Shown one piece after another: positions 51,038 through 63,864 of a stretch of 64,000 bases of DNA (positions within the stretch are counted from its first letter, which is position 1; every line of letters starts with the position of its first letter). The DNA is from Vespula vulgaris (taxonomy: Eukaryota; Arthropoda; Insecta; Hymenoptera; Vespidae): positions 2,189,886 through 2,253,885 of the forward strand of contig NC_066610.1 of assembly GCF_905475345.1 (NCBI RefSeq), given 5' to 3'. The notes below the pieces were generated by a model, which saw only the letters and a program-made list of their open reading frames with translations, did not search any database and was not told the origin of the DNA. The translations under genes and the position numbers were made by a program.

Positions 51038-52600
51038 TCGGAACGTTATTTTGTCAACATTCAGTTGCTATATTAACATCATACAAAAACAGCTGCACAC
51101 CCGTCCCCCCCACGAACGAATAATATTTTAAAAGAGCAGTAACACTGTGTGCGAAGCGCAAGATCTTTTGGATCTTGAGTGGAGGGTGAACAGGTTATCG
51201 TATGTTGTCACTGTGCCAGAGGAAGTTTTGGGGGGAGGGGAGTGGGGAAAAACGGTCGTGAGCACACAATCGAACGGCCACACAGGACTATTGCCTTGAG
51301 CAACTTATTATTATAATTATTATTACATTAGCATTATAGTTACACTTTTTACACAGAGATACCACAAGAAATGTGGACAAAAACTTGAAGTAATTGTATT
51401 AAAGTACCTAACTCTGAAACATACAATACACATTAATTAATTAATTAATTAATTAATAATTTAAATGATATCTTTGACAAACAAAAAAGAAAGAAGAAAA
51501 AAAAACAATTTAAGAACAAGACAAATGCGAAAAGTACCCACGGTGTTGTCAGTTTGAATGCGTTGGACATACTGATTATTCATAATGTAGCTGCATATTG
51601 TACATTACATTATATAAATACGATGATAAAATGTGATCAATAGATGGTGAGAGAATGTTGCTCTGCCCATTACATTGCAAAATGTTACATTGGCCCATCA
51701 GTTTAAATAGAAACAGAGAGTAAAATAACTGACGGTGCAATGACTTACTGTTTCTAATTACAACAAATTTGTTTCTATTTTTTTAAGTTTTTTTTTCACT
51801 GAATAGACTTTGAAAGGGAAAAGAAATAAAAAATAATAAAACAAAAAAAGATTAAAAAAAAAAAAAAGAAAGAAAACCAGAAATGGAAATATATAACTGC
51901 ATATGATTGTTTCGCCCTAACTGTTAGTGTGACAGCAGGTGCAGTAATTGCACCCTCCTCCACCTGCTTGAATTAACATTAAACGGCGAGCCAATCATAT
52001 GAATCAAATCTCAGTGTAAAAGAGATATCATTTATTTATTGCACCTTGATAAAGGTAAAAATTAGAGAAAAGAAAAAAAAAATCGTCGACATTCCGAAAT
52101 TATTGCAGCGACCGCAGCGGGAAAAAAATTCAGGTGAATTATTAAAGGGGAAAAAAAAGAAAGATAAGAAAGAGAAAAAAAAAAGGGGAAAAAAAACTAA
52201 GAAAAAGCTAAAAGAAAAAATAAGATTATTCTTTAGGAAAAGAAACAAAAAGTAAAAAAACGAGAAAATCACGAAACAAACGAAAGACCTCTCACGTCGA
52301 TGAGAGAGGATAGGCCTCGCAAATTCTTAAGCCAGAAGATCCTGGCTGATTATGGGCAAGTCTGCCTTAAATATCATCATTTTGAAGCCGTTTCACGAAT
52401 CCTTCTTCTCGACGTCCCATAAAAATTCTTTTTTTTTTTTCTTCTCTCCTTCTAAAATACATTGTTTTTATTAACTAATCCTCCCCCTAATTGACAGAAT
52501 CGCCTTTTCGTCACATGCGGAAATTCGTATAATTATGTATGAATGTTTAAACAACTTGTGAAATATACTGTAATTGTGCTTTATACAGTCCACGTCTTAT
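51038..52600 (+). other. 3' UTR of ARF1
   Basis: The long A-rich trailing region after the stop has several candidate poly(A) signals (AATAAA near 51826 and 51836, and ATTAAA near 51980). A (TTAA)n run lies at 51433-51455. A small GGGGGGAGGGG tract is at 51230. No further coding frame is supported; the lysine-rich frame at 52046-52255 is a poly(A)-type shadow. Confidence 0.5.
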
Positions 52601-53196
52601 TTGCCATTGAATAAGTTAATCTTTTTTTTCGTTTTGGTTAATTGATTAACATGCAAATAGATTCGAGAAACGTATGTGCGCTGAACATAAATTGCAAAAA
52701 GAAGAAGAAAAAAAAAAAACTAGGAAATATTGGCTAATACAAAGACAATCTGTTGCCATGCCTCCCAACGTTTTTTTTTTCTTTTTTACATGTTCAGTTC
52801 ATCTGCGTTTCTAATTAAAAAATAAAGAAAAAAGAACGAATAGATTGAATTACAAGCACGATTACTTTTTCACTACCGAAGACTGCACTCCGCTCATACA
52901 AGCATGTTTCATTTAGCTATTTAAGTCTGTTTCTTTTTTTCCCATAGCGACTAATTATAAATTAATTCATTGTGTTAGTTTTCTTCTTCTTTTTCTTCTT
53001 CTTATTCTTCTTATTATTATTATCTTTCTAGTTACTATATATTATTTTAAATGACTACAAGTAGAGTAGAATCGTAAATCTTTCTTTAAAATCTTTGTTA
53101 CGTGTGTATGTTCATTAATTAGAAGTTATAAAAGCTTTTTATAAGAAGGGGCTATCTTTTTCAATTTTTCTTCATTGAAAATAAAAAAGAAAAAAC

Positions 53197-53198
<2 letters not shown>

Positions 53199-53242
<44 letters not shown>
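53199..53242 (+). repeat. (TA)n microsatellite
   Basis: Uninterrupted TA run of about 22 units. Confidence 0.95.
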
Positions 53243-53244
<2 letters not shown>

Positions 53245-55047
53245 CAAGTGATGTTAATTTAATATTCTTTTTCTATACTTTTTCTTTTTTTTATTCTTCA
53301 AAGAAGGACGAATTACTATTCTTTTTTAATATACAATTTCTTAGGAGTGAAATAAAAAGAAGGAAAAGCCTGCCAAAGGTTCGACCTCTCTTTTCTAAAA
53401 TATTTTAGATTCTTTACAATATCAATATATACTAACGTAGTCACAAAGAGTTATTTATTGTTACTACGTAAACGATAAACGGGTCAAATCCTGGCGATTT
53501 GCATTCGCAACTTAACTCCTAAGCGTGACCTCAGTGTCGTGACATTTTCCCATTTGTAATCTTCGTTCTCTGTGTGTAACTTATTTACATCTTTTTATAC
53601 GTCGTTTATTCTTAACAAATACATTACATATATATATATATACACACACACACATTACGTATATAGATATATGTATAGGTAAATTCGTTTTAGCTATTTT
53701 TTATTTTTTTATGAAACTAAATCTTTTTTTTAAACTTCTATATAATTATTTAACATTTATATCTTTATAACAACGTCGACGGCTCGACGGTATGTAATTT
53801 GAAATTTTCTCTTATCGCGCCGAACATCACGTGACCTGAACGATCGACGCGGCGCCTAGCGTAATAACAATGGTACTAAAGGCGGATTTTTCTCGAAGAG
53901 AAAACAAAACCGGCGTAGTTCGAAGGAAGTCATTGTCTTGGTTACCTCGTTGGAATTTCATTAAGGTTACATCATGCCCGATAAAAATATTCAAACGGAA
54001 TCTCGAAAAATACGACGAGATTTCACATGTCAGACTAACGAAGACGGTCATTTGGAAGAATATGTAACTTATTCGAAGAAGACACAGATTTCTGGTAAAA
54101 GTTGGATGGAATTTTTGTGTTCCTGTCCGAAAAACAAACACATAAAAAGTAATTATCAAAGTTGGTAGTAATTTTCGAATTATTTGAGACACGACGTATC
54201 GTCTTGTAGTAAATTTGAGGTTATAATTATTTGAAATTTATATAAATAACCTTTACAGTCAACTTAATTTTATATATATATATTTTTCTTTTTCGCTTGA
54301 AGATGAGAACGTAAAGAAGAAATGAAAAAAAAAAAAGAGAAAAAGAGAAAAAGAGAAAAGAAAAGGACAGGACCGTAACGATAATTTGGGAAGAAGAAAT
54401 TTGTCAGGACCTTTCGTGCTTCGCTTTAACCATTCTTGTAGGTGTTCTTAAATTTTTGTTTACCGTTTCACGTTACTCATATATATATATATATATACAT
54501 ACATATACATATATACATATCTTTTTTTTCTTTTTATTTTATTCTTTTTTAACAACGTTTGAGAAACGTTACGTTCTCGGACAACGTCGTTGTCCGGTTC
54601 GTAACGATAAATATAAATTATGCGTGCGTGTCACCATTACTGATAAATATTTTTTAAATGAGCGCTGTCTCGCGCAAGGACAGATATCGCGAAATGTAGA
54701 ACAACGATCGACAGGGCGCTTGCCAACGATAATCTCTTTTTCGTTCTATCATCAACTTCGAACGAACTTCTCGTACGTTTTTCCTTGCTACCTTTAGAGA
54801 AACATCATCGAAATCGTTCTACAACAACAATAATAATAGTTATAAATTTTTACAACAACTACTACAATAATAATGATAATAATAATAATAATAATTGTAC
54901 AAATTAAGGTTGTATCAGTCGATAAAGAAAAAAAAAAAAAAAGAAAAGAAAAGAATAAGAAAATGCGTACGAATAATATCTATTTGATCGATCGTCGGGT
55001 AATACCGACGAAGTGAAATTTTTTCAATGATAGTTTAGGTGTTAAGT

Positions 55048-55597
55048 CGGCCATTACGATGTCGCCATTGTATAGTAATGGCGCGGAAGCTGGAACATTG
55101 TATTCGTATACTTCTCTGTCCGTAATTTTTTCAAATTATTAAAGATTACCAATTAACTATCGAATGATTCAATTGTAAATTGAATTTGTTATAAATTCGT
55201 GTGGTATCAAGTGGACGTCAAGTTTCTTTCAAAAGGAGTCGATATTCGATGATATTCGAATGATTGGTAAGCAAATTTTTTATTAAAAAAAAAAAGAAGA
55301 AACAAAATGGCGGAAAAAGTTAATCAACGTTCGTCAACGTTCGTACAAATCTGAAAATATCGTTCTCGATCGATCAAATTTATTATCGCATGAACGTCAT
55401 AAAACCTAAAATATATTATCAGCAATAGCAAAATTCTTCGATGTTCTTCAATATACACGTTTGAAAGGATAAACCAACGTCTGAGTTTACATGGCTGGGT
55501 TCTCTGTTTTTCCCCGGGGAGAAGGTAGCACGGTTATCAATTCACTTTGGACATTGGAAAAATATTATTACAAGTTCTCGAGCTGAGAGATCGGTTC

Positions 55598-55660
<63 letters not shown>

Positions 55661-55934
55661 CGAGTCTAGTCGAGAGAAATTTCGAAAAGTCGAAGATAAA
55701 TTAGTCTGGGAATGTAGAAAAAAAAAAAAAATAATAAGAATTAGGTGTTGAGAGGATAGACAGAAAAAAATGAGAGATTTCGCCTAAAAAAAAAAAATAA
55801 AAGAAAGAAAGAAAGATAAAAAACATAAACAAAAAAACAAAAACAAAGAAAATAGAAAAATCTTAGCGGAAGAGAAAGACTGTGTCACAGGCGTTGGTAA
55901 AGATCTAATCGTTTGGAGAAGCATATTATATATA

Positions 55935-55968
<34 letters not shown>

Positions 55969-56354
55969 TCTTGATCGAAAGTCGATAGAAATCGTACATC
56001 GTCGTGCTAGTATGGTCTCGGTAGAACGAACTCGAGATTCGATCGATGCGGATTCGACTTGACTCCTTTATTCTCTATGTGTATAACGGAGATGCGTATC
56101 TGATATCTAAGTGTATATATATATATGTGTGTGTGTGCGTGATTATACGTATACGCGTCTGTGTTACGTGTTGGTGCAAATGGCGCCAACATTCCCATCG
56201 GTCGACTACAAGTACGGAGCCATAAAACGGCGAAGAATGGCACGCGTTAGAGAGTTGCCTCTATGTATGTATTACATGTGTAGGTGGCGGGAAAGCACAA
56301 CTTAAATTCGATATCTATGTGTACGTCTACAACCACTATTAAGAATAATATATG

Positions 56355-56386
<32 letters not shown>

Positions 56387-56835
56387 GATATGTGTCTACA
56401 TGCATTTTTTCTTTCTTTTTTTTTTTTTATATACTGCACTCTCATTTGAATGTCCGCGCGCCCACGACGCATTTGCGCCATGTTGGAATGCCGTATAATT
56501 AGCTTTTAATAGACGTCGCGTATCGACGATACCGCAAACATGAGGCCTTTCGATCTTCCTTGACCGCGTCACTTAACAATCTAATTACCCTTTCAATGTC
56601 CTGCTTATAATTATCATCCTGTAATGTCTATTACAAAGAAAAATCTTGTTAAATAGAATTTAGTAATTATCGAACGAATGTTTGTGGAATTATTTGTGTG
56701 TATATGTATGTAAATATAAGCGTCTTGATCGATTTTCTAACAAGTGAATTCAATATTTCTTTTCTTTTTTTTTGTTCGAGTTTCTGTAAAAATGTTATAT
56801 AGTATGTAATGTATAATTTATATTGAAAAAGAGAA

Positions 56836-56878
<43 letters not shown>

Positions 56879-57000
56879 GAACTTTGGATACGAACCAAGA
56901 ATATAATTTTGTACGGTAATAAAATGTAAATAGGATATTCGAAATATCTTATACGCAGTTTGCGTCTGATTCAGAGTTAAAATGGCGCTGAAGGATTAAT
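55048..57000. promoter_or_regulatory. Cluster of ATGGCG (YY1/Pho-like) motifs
   Basis: GCCAT or ATGGC cores occur at about 55050, 55064, 55078, 55307, 56178, 56226, 56466 and 56982. AAAATGGCGG at 55306-55315 and AAAATGGCGC at 56979-56988 fit the YY1/Pho consensus AANATGGCGG closely. In insects Pho sites recruit Polycomb complexes. The function here is inferred only. Confidence 0.35.
56839..56876 (+). repeat. (TA)n microsatellite
   Basis: TA dinucleotide run of about 19 units. Confidence 0.9.
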
Positions 57001-57668
57001 TGCCGTGATGTATTATTTACGCGAGTCGATAAAAAATACGGATGTCTCGTAAAAATCTAATGAAATTGTCGAATAAATTTTTCATTTATGAGTATTATAC
57101 AATTAGACGCATTTTCTTGTTCTTCTTCGTTTTTTCTTTTTTTTCTTTGGAAGACATGGCATATTGAACATCTGTTTTTCTTTTTGTTTACAGGGAATAG
57201 AAGAAAGATCCGAAAGTTCGAAGCAATCGATTGAATTACCAGCGATAAGTAGCAGAGCCAACTTCTTCACGTATTTCGAAAGTATACTTAATACGTGATT
57301 TTACGTAGCATAAATTAGCAAGGTAGGTTCTACCAGTTAATTACATTGATTTTAAATGTTTTCTTTTTTTTTTTATGTATACACATATACACGCATATAT
57401 GTATATATATACGTAAGAACGTTTATGCGTCTCACGTCGCGGTACTATATGTTTCTTTTATTGCCAAGTGCAATCCCGTATTAACATACGATGCAAATAT
57501 TTTAACGAGAGAGAAATAGAGAGAGAGATAGATAAATAGGTTTTACCTATGCACAGATCGTTCCTTCTATTATTCAAAATGGGAGCCGTCGCGACGATAA
57601 GGTCGGATAGGTGTTGGATTTATTACACGATTAAGATGAGAGAGGGTAAAAAAAAAGATTCAAGAAAA

Positions 57669-57699
<31 letters not shown>

Positions 57700-58499
57700 A
57701 AGTTCGTGTATAGAAAGGGAAGAAGGAAATCAGGTCGCCCAGTAACTGCTGTGAAACAATGCACACTGACGTTATGAGACATAGAGATAATGAAGGGTAT
57801 AAATAACATGGGAGGAGGTTCGTAATGTTACTCGACTCTAAGATAAATTTGTTCTCTTGAAAAAGAAAAAAAAAAAAAGTGTATGTATCGTTTACATATG
57901 TATTTATGTCCATATGCACGTCCATATGCAACGGAGGTATTGAGAATAACATTCGAAGTTACAACATTTGTTTCTTTTGATATAAAAAAAAAGAAAAGGA
58001 AAGAAAAAAAAAAGATTATCCTTTATAATATGCGAGAAAAAGGACGAATGATAAATAGCCAGTATCATACGATATATTCTCTCTAGACAAATTATATCCT
58101 TTTTTCAAACGTTCCATTCACGATATACTTGATACAAATTTCAATGATTTTTTTCGATCATTAATATTATACACATAGTCAAATATCAAGTCGAATATTA
58201 AATCGTAATCTCTCTCTTTCTCTCTCTCGTAGAAACGAGTAAAAGATCGATTCGATGATCTACAACAAAAAAGAATAAAAATTAATAAAGAAAAAGGAAA
58301 GAAGACAAAAGAAGAAAAAATGGAGAACAAGAGAAATGAGAAGATGAGAGATCGGTTTGGTTGGTCGTTCAACCAAAGCCAGTTACAGCTCCGATCCGGA
58401 CCGTGGTGTGATCCGGTCAGTTTGGTGAGTGTAGCAACGGTAGAGAAAGAGAAAGACAGAGATAAAAGAATGAGTAGGAGAGCGAGTAACGTTGGATAC

Positions 58500-58670
58500 G
58501 TGGGACGGATAATGCTTCCTCGGAGCGTGTAATGTACGCGACCGGCGGCGCCGGCGCCTGCATACGTTTGGTCTCGCCGAGAGCGGCGTATTTATAGTAT
58601 TATTATTATAGTGTGTTTACGCGACATGGCACAGATTCTTCGTTCGAATGCCTAGAACCAAATCGATATA
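58500..58670 (+). promoter_or_regulatory. GC-rich TATA-type promoter candidate
   Basis: A GC block (CGGCGGCGCCGGCGCCTG, about 58541-58560) is followed about 30 bases on by TATTTATAG at 58588-58596. Further CpG-containing sequence runs to 58660. Such a block is unusual in this AT-rich window and has the order of a TATA-containing promoter on the plus strand. It could serve the gene that starts coding at 63865. Inference only. Confidence 0.4.
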
Positions 58671-58737
58671 TTGCCTACGTCTAAACGACTAACTTTTCCG
58701 GTATCGTTACTAAAAATATCCTTCTTTTTCGTTCGTT

Positions 58738-58800
58738 CTTTTGGTTCCTTTTTTTTTTGGTTCCTTTTTTTCTGGTTCCTTTTTTTTGGTTCCTTTTCTG
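58738..58800 (+). repeat. (T)nGGTTCC tandem repeat
   Basis: Four copies of GGTTCCTTTTTT-like units with variable T runs. Confidence 0.8.
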
Positions 58801-59976
58801 TATCAATTTTTCGCAGAAAGCATGAATAAAATTCAAAGTGTTATTTCGAAATTCGAAGGAGATCGAACGGGACAACGAGATTGAATTATTAATGCAATTA
58901 GAAAATTGTTTGTGGCCCAATGAACATCTATGTTGATTCGAATGCATCGAATTGTATCTGGCAGAACGTTGAATCGATTTAGCATCAAGCTTAATTAGTA
59001 TAGCAATTGAATGATAGAATTGTCGGTATTAATTAGAGTCAAGTTTGTTATCGTTGGTAAAGGATCGACGCCGCGGGCGAAATTTAAGATCTACAGTGTG
59101 AGTTAGAATCAAACGAGTTTGCAATAGCCCCGTTGGTTGCATTTCTTGAGAATTCCTTTTTTTTTTCTTTCTTGCAACGCGTGTCGTGAAATGAAACGTT
59201 CGTGGTTAGAAAACTCGGTTTATATTATTAGAAAAAAAGAAAAAAGAAAAAGAACGTAACAATGACTTTGTCTTTCTAATAGGTTCGAATTAATATCTAA
59301 TAACTTTTGAAGAGAACTATAATGGTTAGCGAGAAGTATTAATTAATCGGATTTCAATGACGAGCAACAACAACAACAACAACAATAATAATAATAACAA
59401 TAATAATCTTAGTCTTGCAACGAGTAGGATCAGATCGTCTAATCCATTGTATGCATAATAAATTATGCACGATCAACGTTCGAAGGTTTTGAGAGTGTCT
59501 ACGATTACGATCAAGGATTGCTTAAAAGTGAAATGTAATCATCGGTTTTGAGCTCGGTATAACGAAAAATGAACTTCTTTCATCGTCGAAATCGACTATT
59601 TCTTTTTTAATCGATTTTTCTCTTTTTTTTTTTCCTTTCATTCTCGTCTTGTCCTCGATGAAATGAGCTATAAAGATCAGAGACAGAAGTTCCATGTCTT
59701 TCGATTAGTTTTGATGTCGACTAAACAATCTGTACGTCGTCGTTTCCTGTTTAATCGTAGACCGTTAAAACTTCAGGGTCCTCTTTTTTCCTTTTCCTTT
59801 TTTCCTTTTCCTTTTCCTTCTTTTTTTTTTCTTCTTTTTTTCATTTTGCCAAAGCTTCTTGTTAAACGACTGATGTAAGGAAATAGAAGAAAGAATTCGT
59901 TTCGTTTGTCAGTATAAGACTATTATCAGAGGAGATAAATCATTTTCTCCTTTTTTGTCACAGAGGCTGATTTGTG

Positions 59977-59977
59977 A

Positions 59978-60016
<39 letters not shown>

Positions 60017-60058
60017 GAAGGAAGTAAGTAAAGTAAAGTAAAGTAAAGTAAAGTAAAG
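59977..60058 (+). repeat. (GAAA)n and (AAAGT)n microsatellites
   Basis: About ten GAAA units followed by about six AGTAA units; purine-only strand. Confidence 0.9.
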
Positions 60059-60354
60059 GAAGAAAGACTAAAATGTATTCACGTAGCGCGTACTCCCACG
60101 GTTAGGATAGTTACCTAGGTACATTTTGAAAGAGGAACTTTGAGAAAACGAAGAGAAGCAGGTGGGTGAAAAGGCGCCGAAAGGTCGTAAACCGATTTGT
60201 GAGCCTTCGTGCCAAGCAACGAGCAACAGTTGTGTAGCCTTCTTCTTCTTCCTCTTCTTTTTTTCTTTTTTCTTTTTTTCTTTCTCGCCATCCCCCATGT
60301 ATACGTGTACCTAGCTAGCTAGATAGCTAGCCAGTTAGCCAGTTAGCTAGCTGT

Positions 60355-60396
<42 letters not shown>

Positions 60397-61282
60397 GTTC
60401 TCTCACTTGGTCATAGAGAATACCTATTCCGTACGAGGAAACGTGCCAGCAAGCTCGATGCCAGGATTATCCGTGCTTGTCCGGAAGGTGTTCCGATATA
60501 TTGCAGCTGAAACGAGAATAAAGAGAAAGAAAGAGATAAAGAGAGAGAGAGAGAGCATTACAATATTTCTTCAAAGTTGTCCTTAACTTTCCTTTCCTTT
60601 TTTCTTTTTTTCTTTTCTTTTTTTTTATTATTATACCAAGAATTTCGTCGGTTTGAGAAATTGCACGGTAAGAAAGGAAAACTTCCTTTATCTCGTTTCA
60701 TCGGAATCAGGACGAAGCATTTCTTTCTTCCTTTCTTTTCTTTTCTTTTCTTCTTCTTTTTTTTCTTTTTTTTTTTTAAATCTTCATTGAGAATTGATTC
60801 GATAACGAACGAAATAACGAATAGAATTTTTTATGGAAATATTTAAAATCTAGAAGGACAAGGTGCGATCGATTTAAATCGTTCGATTGGAAGAGGAAGT
60901 AGTAATGGGTCGTGGGGTGTGGGTTATAGTTGGAATCGGTGATATCAGGCTTTGTAATGTCTCGTAAGGTCTCGTGAGGTCCTGTAAGGGCTTGTAAGAG
61001 GTTGGAAAGGCGTGCGGCATGCATCGACAATGCGAAACCCTCCGCATTCCTTTCCTACGACAATGTGCATTGTGCGAGAGTCGCGTTATAGCTGACCAAC
61101 AGCGAGCTTGACTTTATTTCTCCTTCGGCCTCAGCGTCCAAGGAAGGATATCATTGTTAAACGCGGTCCAGAAGGGACGCCAGGTTTCTCTCCCTCTTTC
61201 TCTTTATCTCTCTCTCTCTCTTTCTCTCTCTCTTCTTGTGGCGTTACATCCGTTCAATAGAAACACTTCTCTCAGAGTCTCC

Positions 61283-61350
61283 TTCTTCTTCTTCTTCTTC
61301 TTCTTCTTCTTCTTCTTCTTCTCTTCTCTTCTCTTCTCTTCTTCTTCTCC
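61283..61350 (+). repeat. (CTT)n and (TCTCT)n microsatellite
   Basis: About 12 CTT units, then CTTCT pentamers; pyrimidine-only strand. Confidence 0.9.
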
Positions 61351-61924
61351 TACAATCTTTTACTCTCACACTTACGACCGCCAAGGCGCCGAGAATCTAT
61401 TAGATTTGTCATTCCCGATTATGAATAGTCGTCGGTCAGACGATCCTTTCAAGTCCGCTTTAACCTCTTTCTTTTTCGTCCTTCATCCTCTCTCCTTCTT
61501 TTTCTCTCTCTCTCTTTCTATATATATATATATATGTATGTATGTATGTATATTCTCTTCGAACGATACCTGACGAAAACGCGAGACGCGTCAGAATTCG
61601 ATCGTCAAACCGCAACAAAAGGAACTCCGTGCCGTTCCTCGGAAGAATTACGATGTTTCCTTTTTTTTTCTCTCTATTTAATTTTTTTTTTTTATACTTT
61701 TTTCCCTTTTTTTTTTTACTGTTTCACATCCCTTTCCAAAGAGAGAAAGAGAAAGAGAGAGAGAGAGAGAGAGAGACGAGTTTCTTCTCTTCTACTCTTC
61801 ATCACGTTTCTCGGAGCGTAACGAAAGACTTGCTTTTGTAGTCGAGCATGTTCTCCCTTTGTGGTTGCAATGAATCGACGTAATGAAGATCGATTAACGT
61901 GTATCGAGGAAATCGCACGTTCTC

Positions 61925-61981
<57 letters not shown>
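61925..61981 (+). repeat. (GAT)n trinucleotide microsatellite
   Basis: About 19 GAT units. The reverse frame reads poly-histidine, but the surrounding frame has no protein character, so it is treated as non-coding. Confidence 0.95.
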
Positions 61982-63864
61982 AATGACGATCAGACAGAAA
62001 GAGAAAGAGAGAGAGAGAAATCATTCAACTTGATCGTAATTACACAGAGGTTATTTGTTTCCCATAAAATTTCATGTTTTCGATCTATAATAATCGTTTA
62101 CGTATTAGAAAGATAAACTTTAACGACGAAGATCTAAGCGTGCCTTCAAAGTAGAGTAAATTTAACTGGGATATCATTTCCACGAAGTGACTAAGATTAA
62201 ATGGAACAGTTTGTATAAGTTAGTTGTTGGTAGTTCTACAGATAACCGATGTTACATGGAATCATTAGAGAAGGTATCACTTACATAAACTAGTCCATTA
62301 CTTTCAAATCCTTGTAATCATTAACTTTGTATACGATATAACGTAAACTTCGAATCATAGGTTATCAATCCTTATAAAATTTACTTGGTCGATGAGACGT
62401 GCGTATTCGATTCGACTCGATTACATTTTTAATCCAAACTCTCTTCACCTTCCCCCTTTCAAAAAACAAAAAACAAAAAAGAAAAAAGAGAGAGAGAGAT
62501 AAAGAAAAAAAATTAGAGTCGCAGTGTCAACGTTTAATGTCCCCTGTCATGCATCTCTAATTCAATGTGATTTTTAACTCGCTTTTTATCATCATCATCA
62601 TCTTTTTTTTTACGAATGACTGGACCAAAAGAGATTTTGGGATCACTTCGAAGGTGTCACTTGGGTGGTAGACAGCAAGGATAGGACTGCTCTGAGGGTT
62701 TTGGTGGGGTGAGTTGAGTTGAGACGAGGTAGGGTGGTGGGGAACGATGAGGAGGAGGAAGGGGGGTGGGGGGTGGGTGGGGTTGCAAACAAAATCTGCC
62801 GTAAAATTTGTTCCTCCGGCGTGCGATATTTTTCTTGGAAACGAATTCAGCGTGCGTTGTCCACGACGAATGTGCATCCGGCTTAATGCCTGGTGCAGAA
62901 CGAAGAATGCCGCAGGTATCTCACGTGGAATCTGCGAAAGCGTCGTCCCTCTCGCCTTCGAACAGCGCACGACGCCAGGCCGAGGTCTCTCTTCGTCATT
63001 TTTCTTTTCTCGCCTTGCGGTCTCTGATGCGCGAGCGCGTGTGCGACGTGTATCGTCTGCGTTCACGATCCTCTTCCCTCTGTGGGTCTTTCTCTGTCTG
63101 TTTCTCTTTGGTTCACTCCGTGGAACCCTTTCGAGAGATATTCTTCTTTCTCTCTTGCTTAGGTAGGGTATTGTTCGTCGAGTGTCTCGAGGAATCGATT
63201 GGAGCAACGGAGAAAACTGTCTTACCTGGTGTAACATGTGTTTTATCGACGATTAATCGTTGATTTCCATTGATTTCGAACGCTACTTGTGTAGTTACCT
63301 TCGAACGTAATAATCCGGTAATGGCGTTCTCTCTGTTATATCTAACATTTCCTTTTTTTTTGGTTTGTTTTCTCTCTCTCTCTCTCTTTTCCTTTAACAT
63401 ACGTAGAAAGTAAACGTTATCTATTTAACAAGAGATTCAATCGATAGTTAAACCTATTATCAGGTGTGATTTGTAAAGGCGGTTACGGATACGAAAGGAT
63501 ACTATCCGAGCGAGAATTCTTATGATTGAAAAATGCTTTTACAAAGTTAAATAGTAAGAATGTTTCGAGTGTGTTGAAAGCACGGTGTTTTTGTAGTCGA
63601 GCTTAAGTTATATCCTATTATTTATACGATACGTTTCACGATTTACAAGAGGAAAAGAAGGGTGAGGTGGAAGTCAGGTGAGGGAAGGGTGAGGGCGAGG
63701 GTGAGGAGGAGGGTAGGACTAACGTATGCCGCGAACATGCTAGTAGAACACGAATTTGCATGGTCGACGTGCGTCGAACGTATTTAACGTCTACGTCATT
63801 TCGACACGCCATGAATCGGGGAGACCTGGACGGAAAGGAAACTATAACCGCGCCTCCATTCACC

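Larger units (their letters stand above)
52600..58480. other. Long non-coding stretch, microsatellite-rich
   Basis: Short frames only. It contains (TA)n at 53199-53242 and 56839-56876, many short AT and GA runs, and repeated ATGGCG motifs between 55050 and 57000. A slightly less AT-rich block at 53820-54170 has two overlapping 64-65-residue frames with no known motif. TCACGTGAC at 53826-53834 is an E-box palindrome. It may be distal regulatory DNA or an intron of the gene that starts near 63865. Confidence 0.4.
58680..63864. other. Non-coding, repeat-rich region upstream of the last exon
   Basis: It contains many simple repeats (see separate entries) and one GC-richer block at about 62680-63230. 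That block has open frames on both strands up to 226 residues, but they are compositionally biased, overlap each other and show no domain. Splice-like T-rich tracts are common. It is probably 5' UTR or intron. Confidence 0.4.

Noticed and set aside
52046..52255. Lysine-rich 69-residue frame after ARF1
   Set aside because: Low-complexity A/G sequence in the 3' UTR; no conservation signal visible.
61716..62024. Reverse frame with poly-histidine
   Set aside because: It comes from the (GAT)n microsatellite and has no flanking protein character.
62557..63237. 226-residue reverse-strand frame, and a 151-residue plus-strand frame overlapping it
   Set aside because: Both are rich in Arg/Ser/Pro from CpG and CT composition, overlap on opposite strands, and show no domain. 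Open frames on both strands of a GC-richer block are expected by chance.
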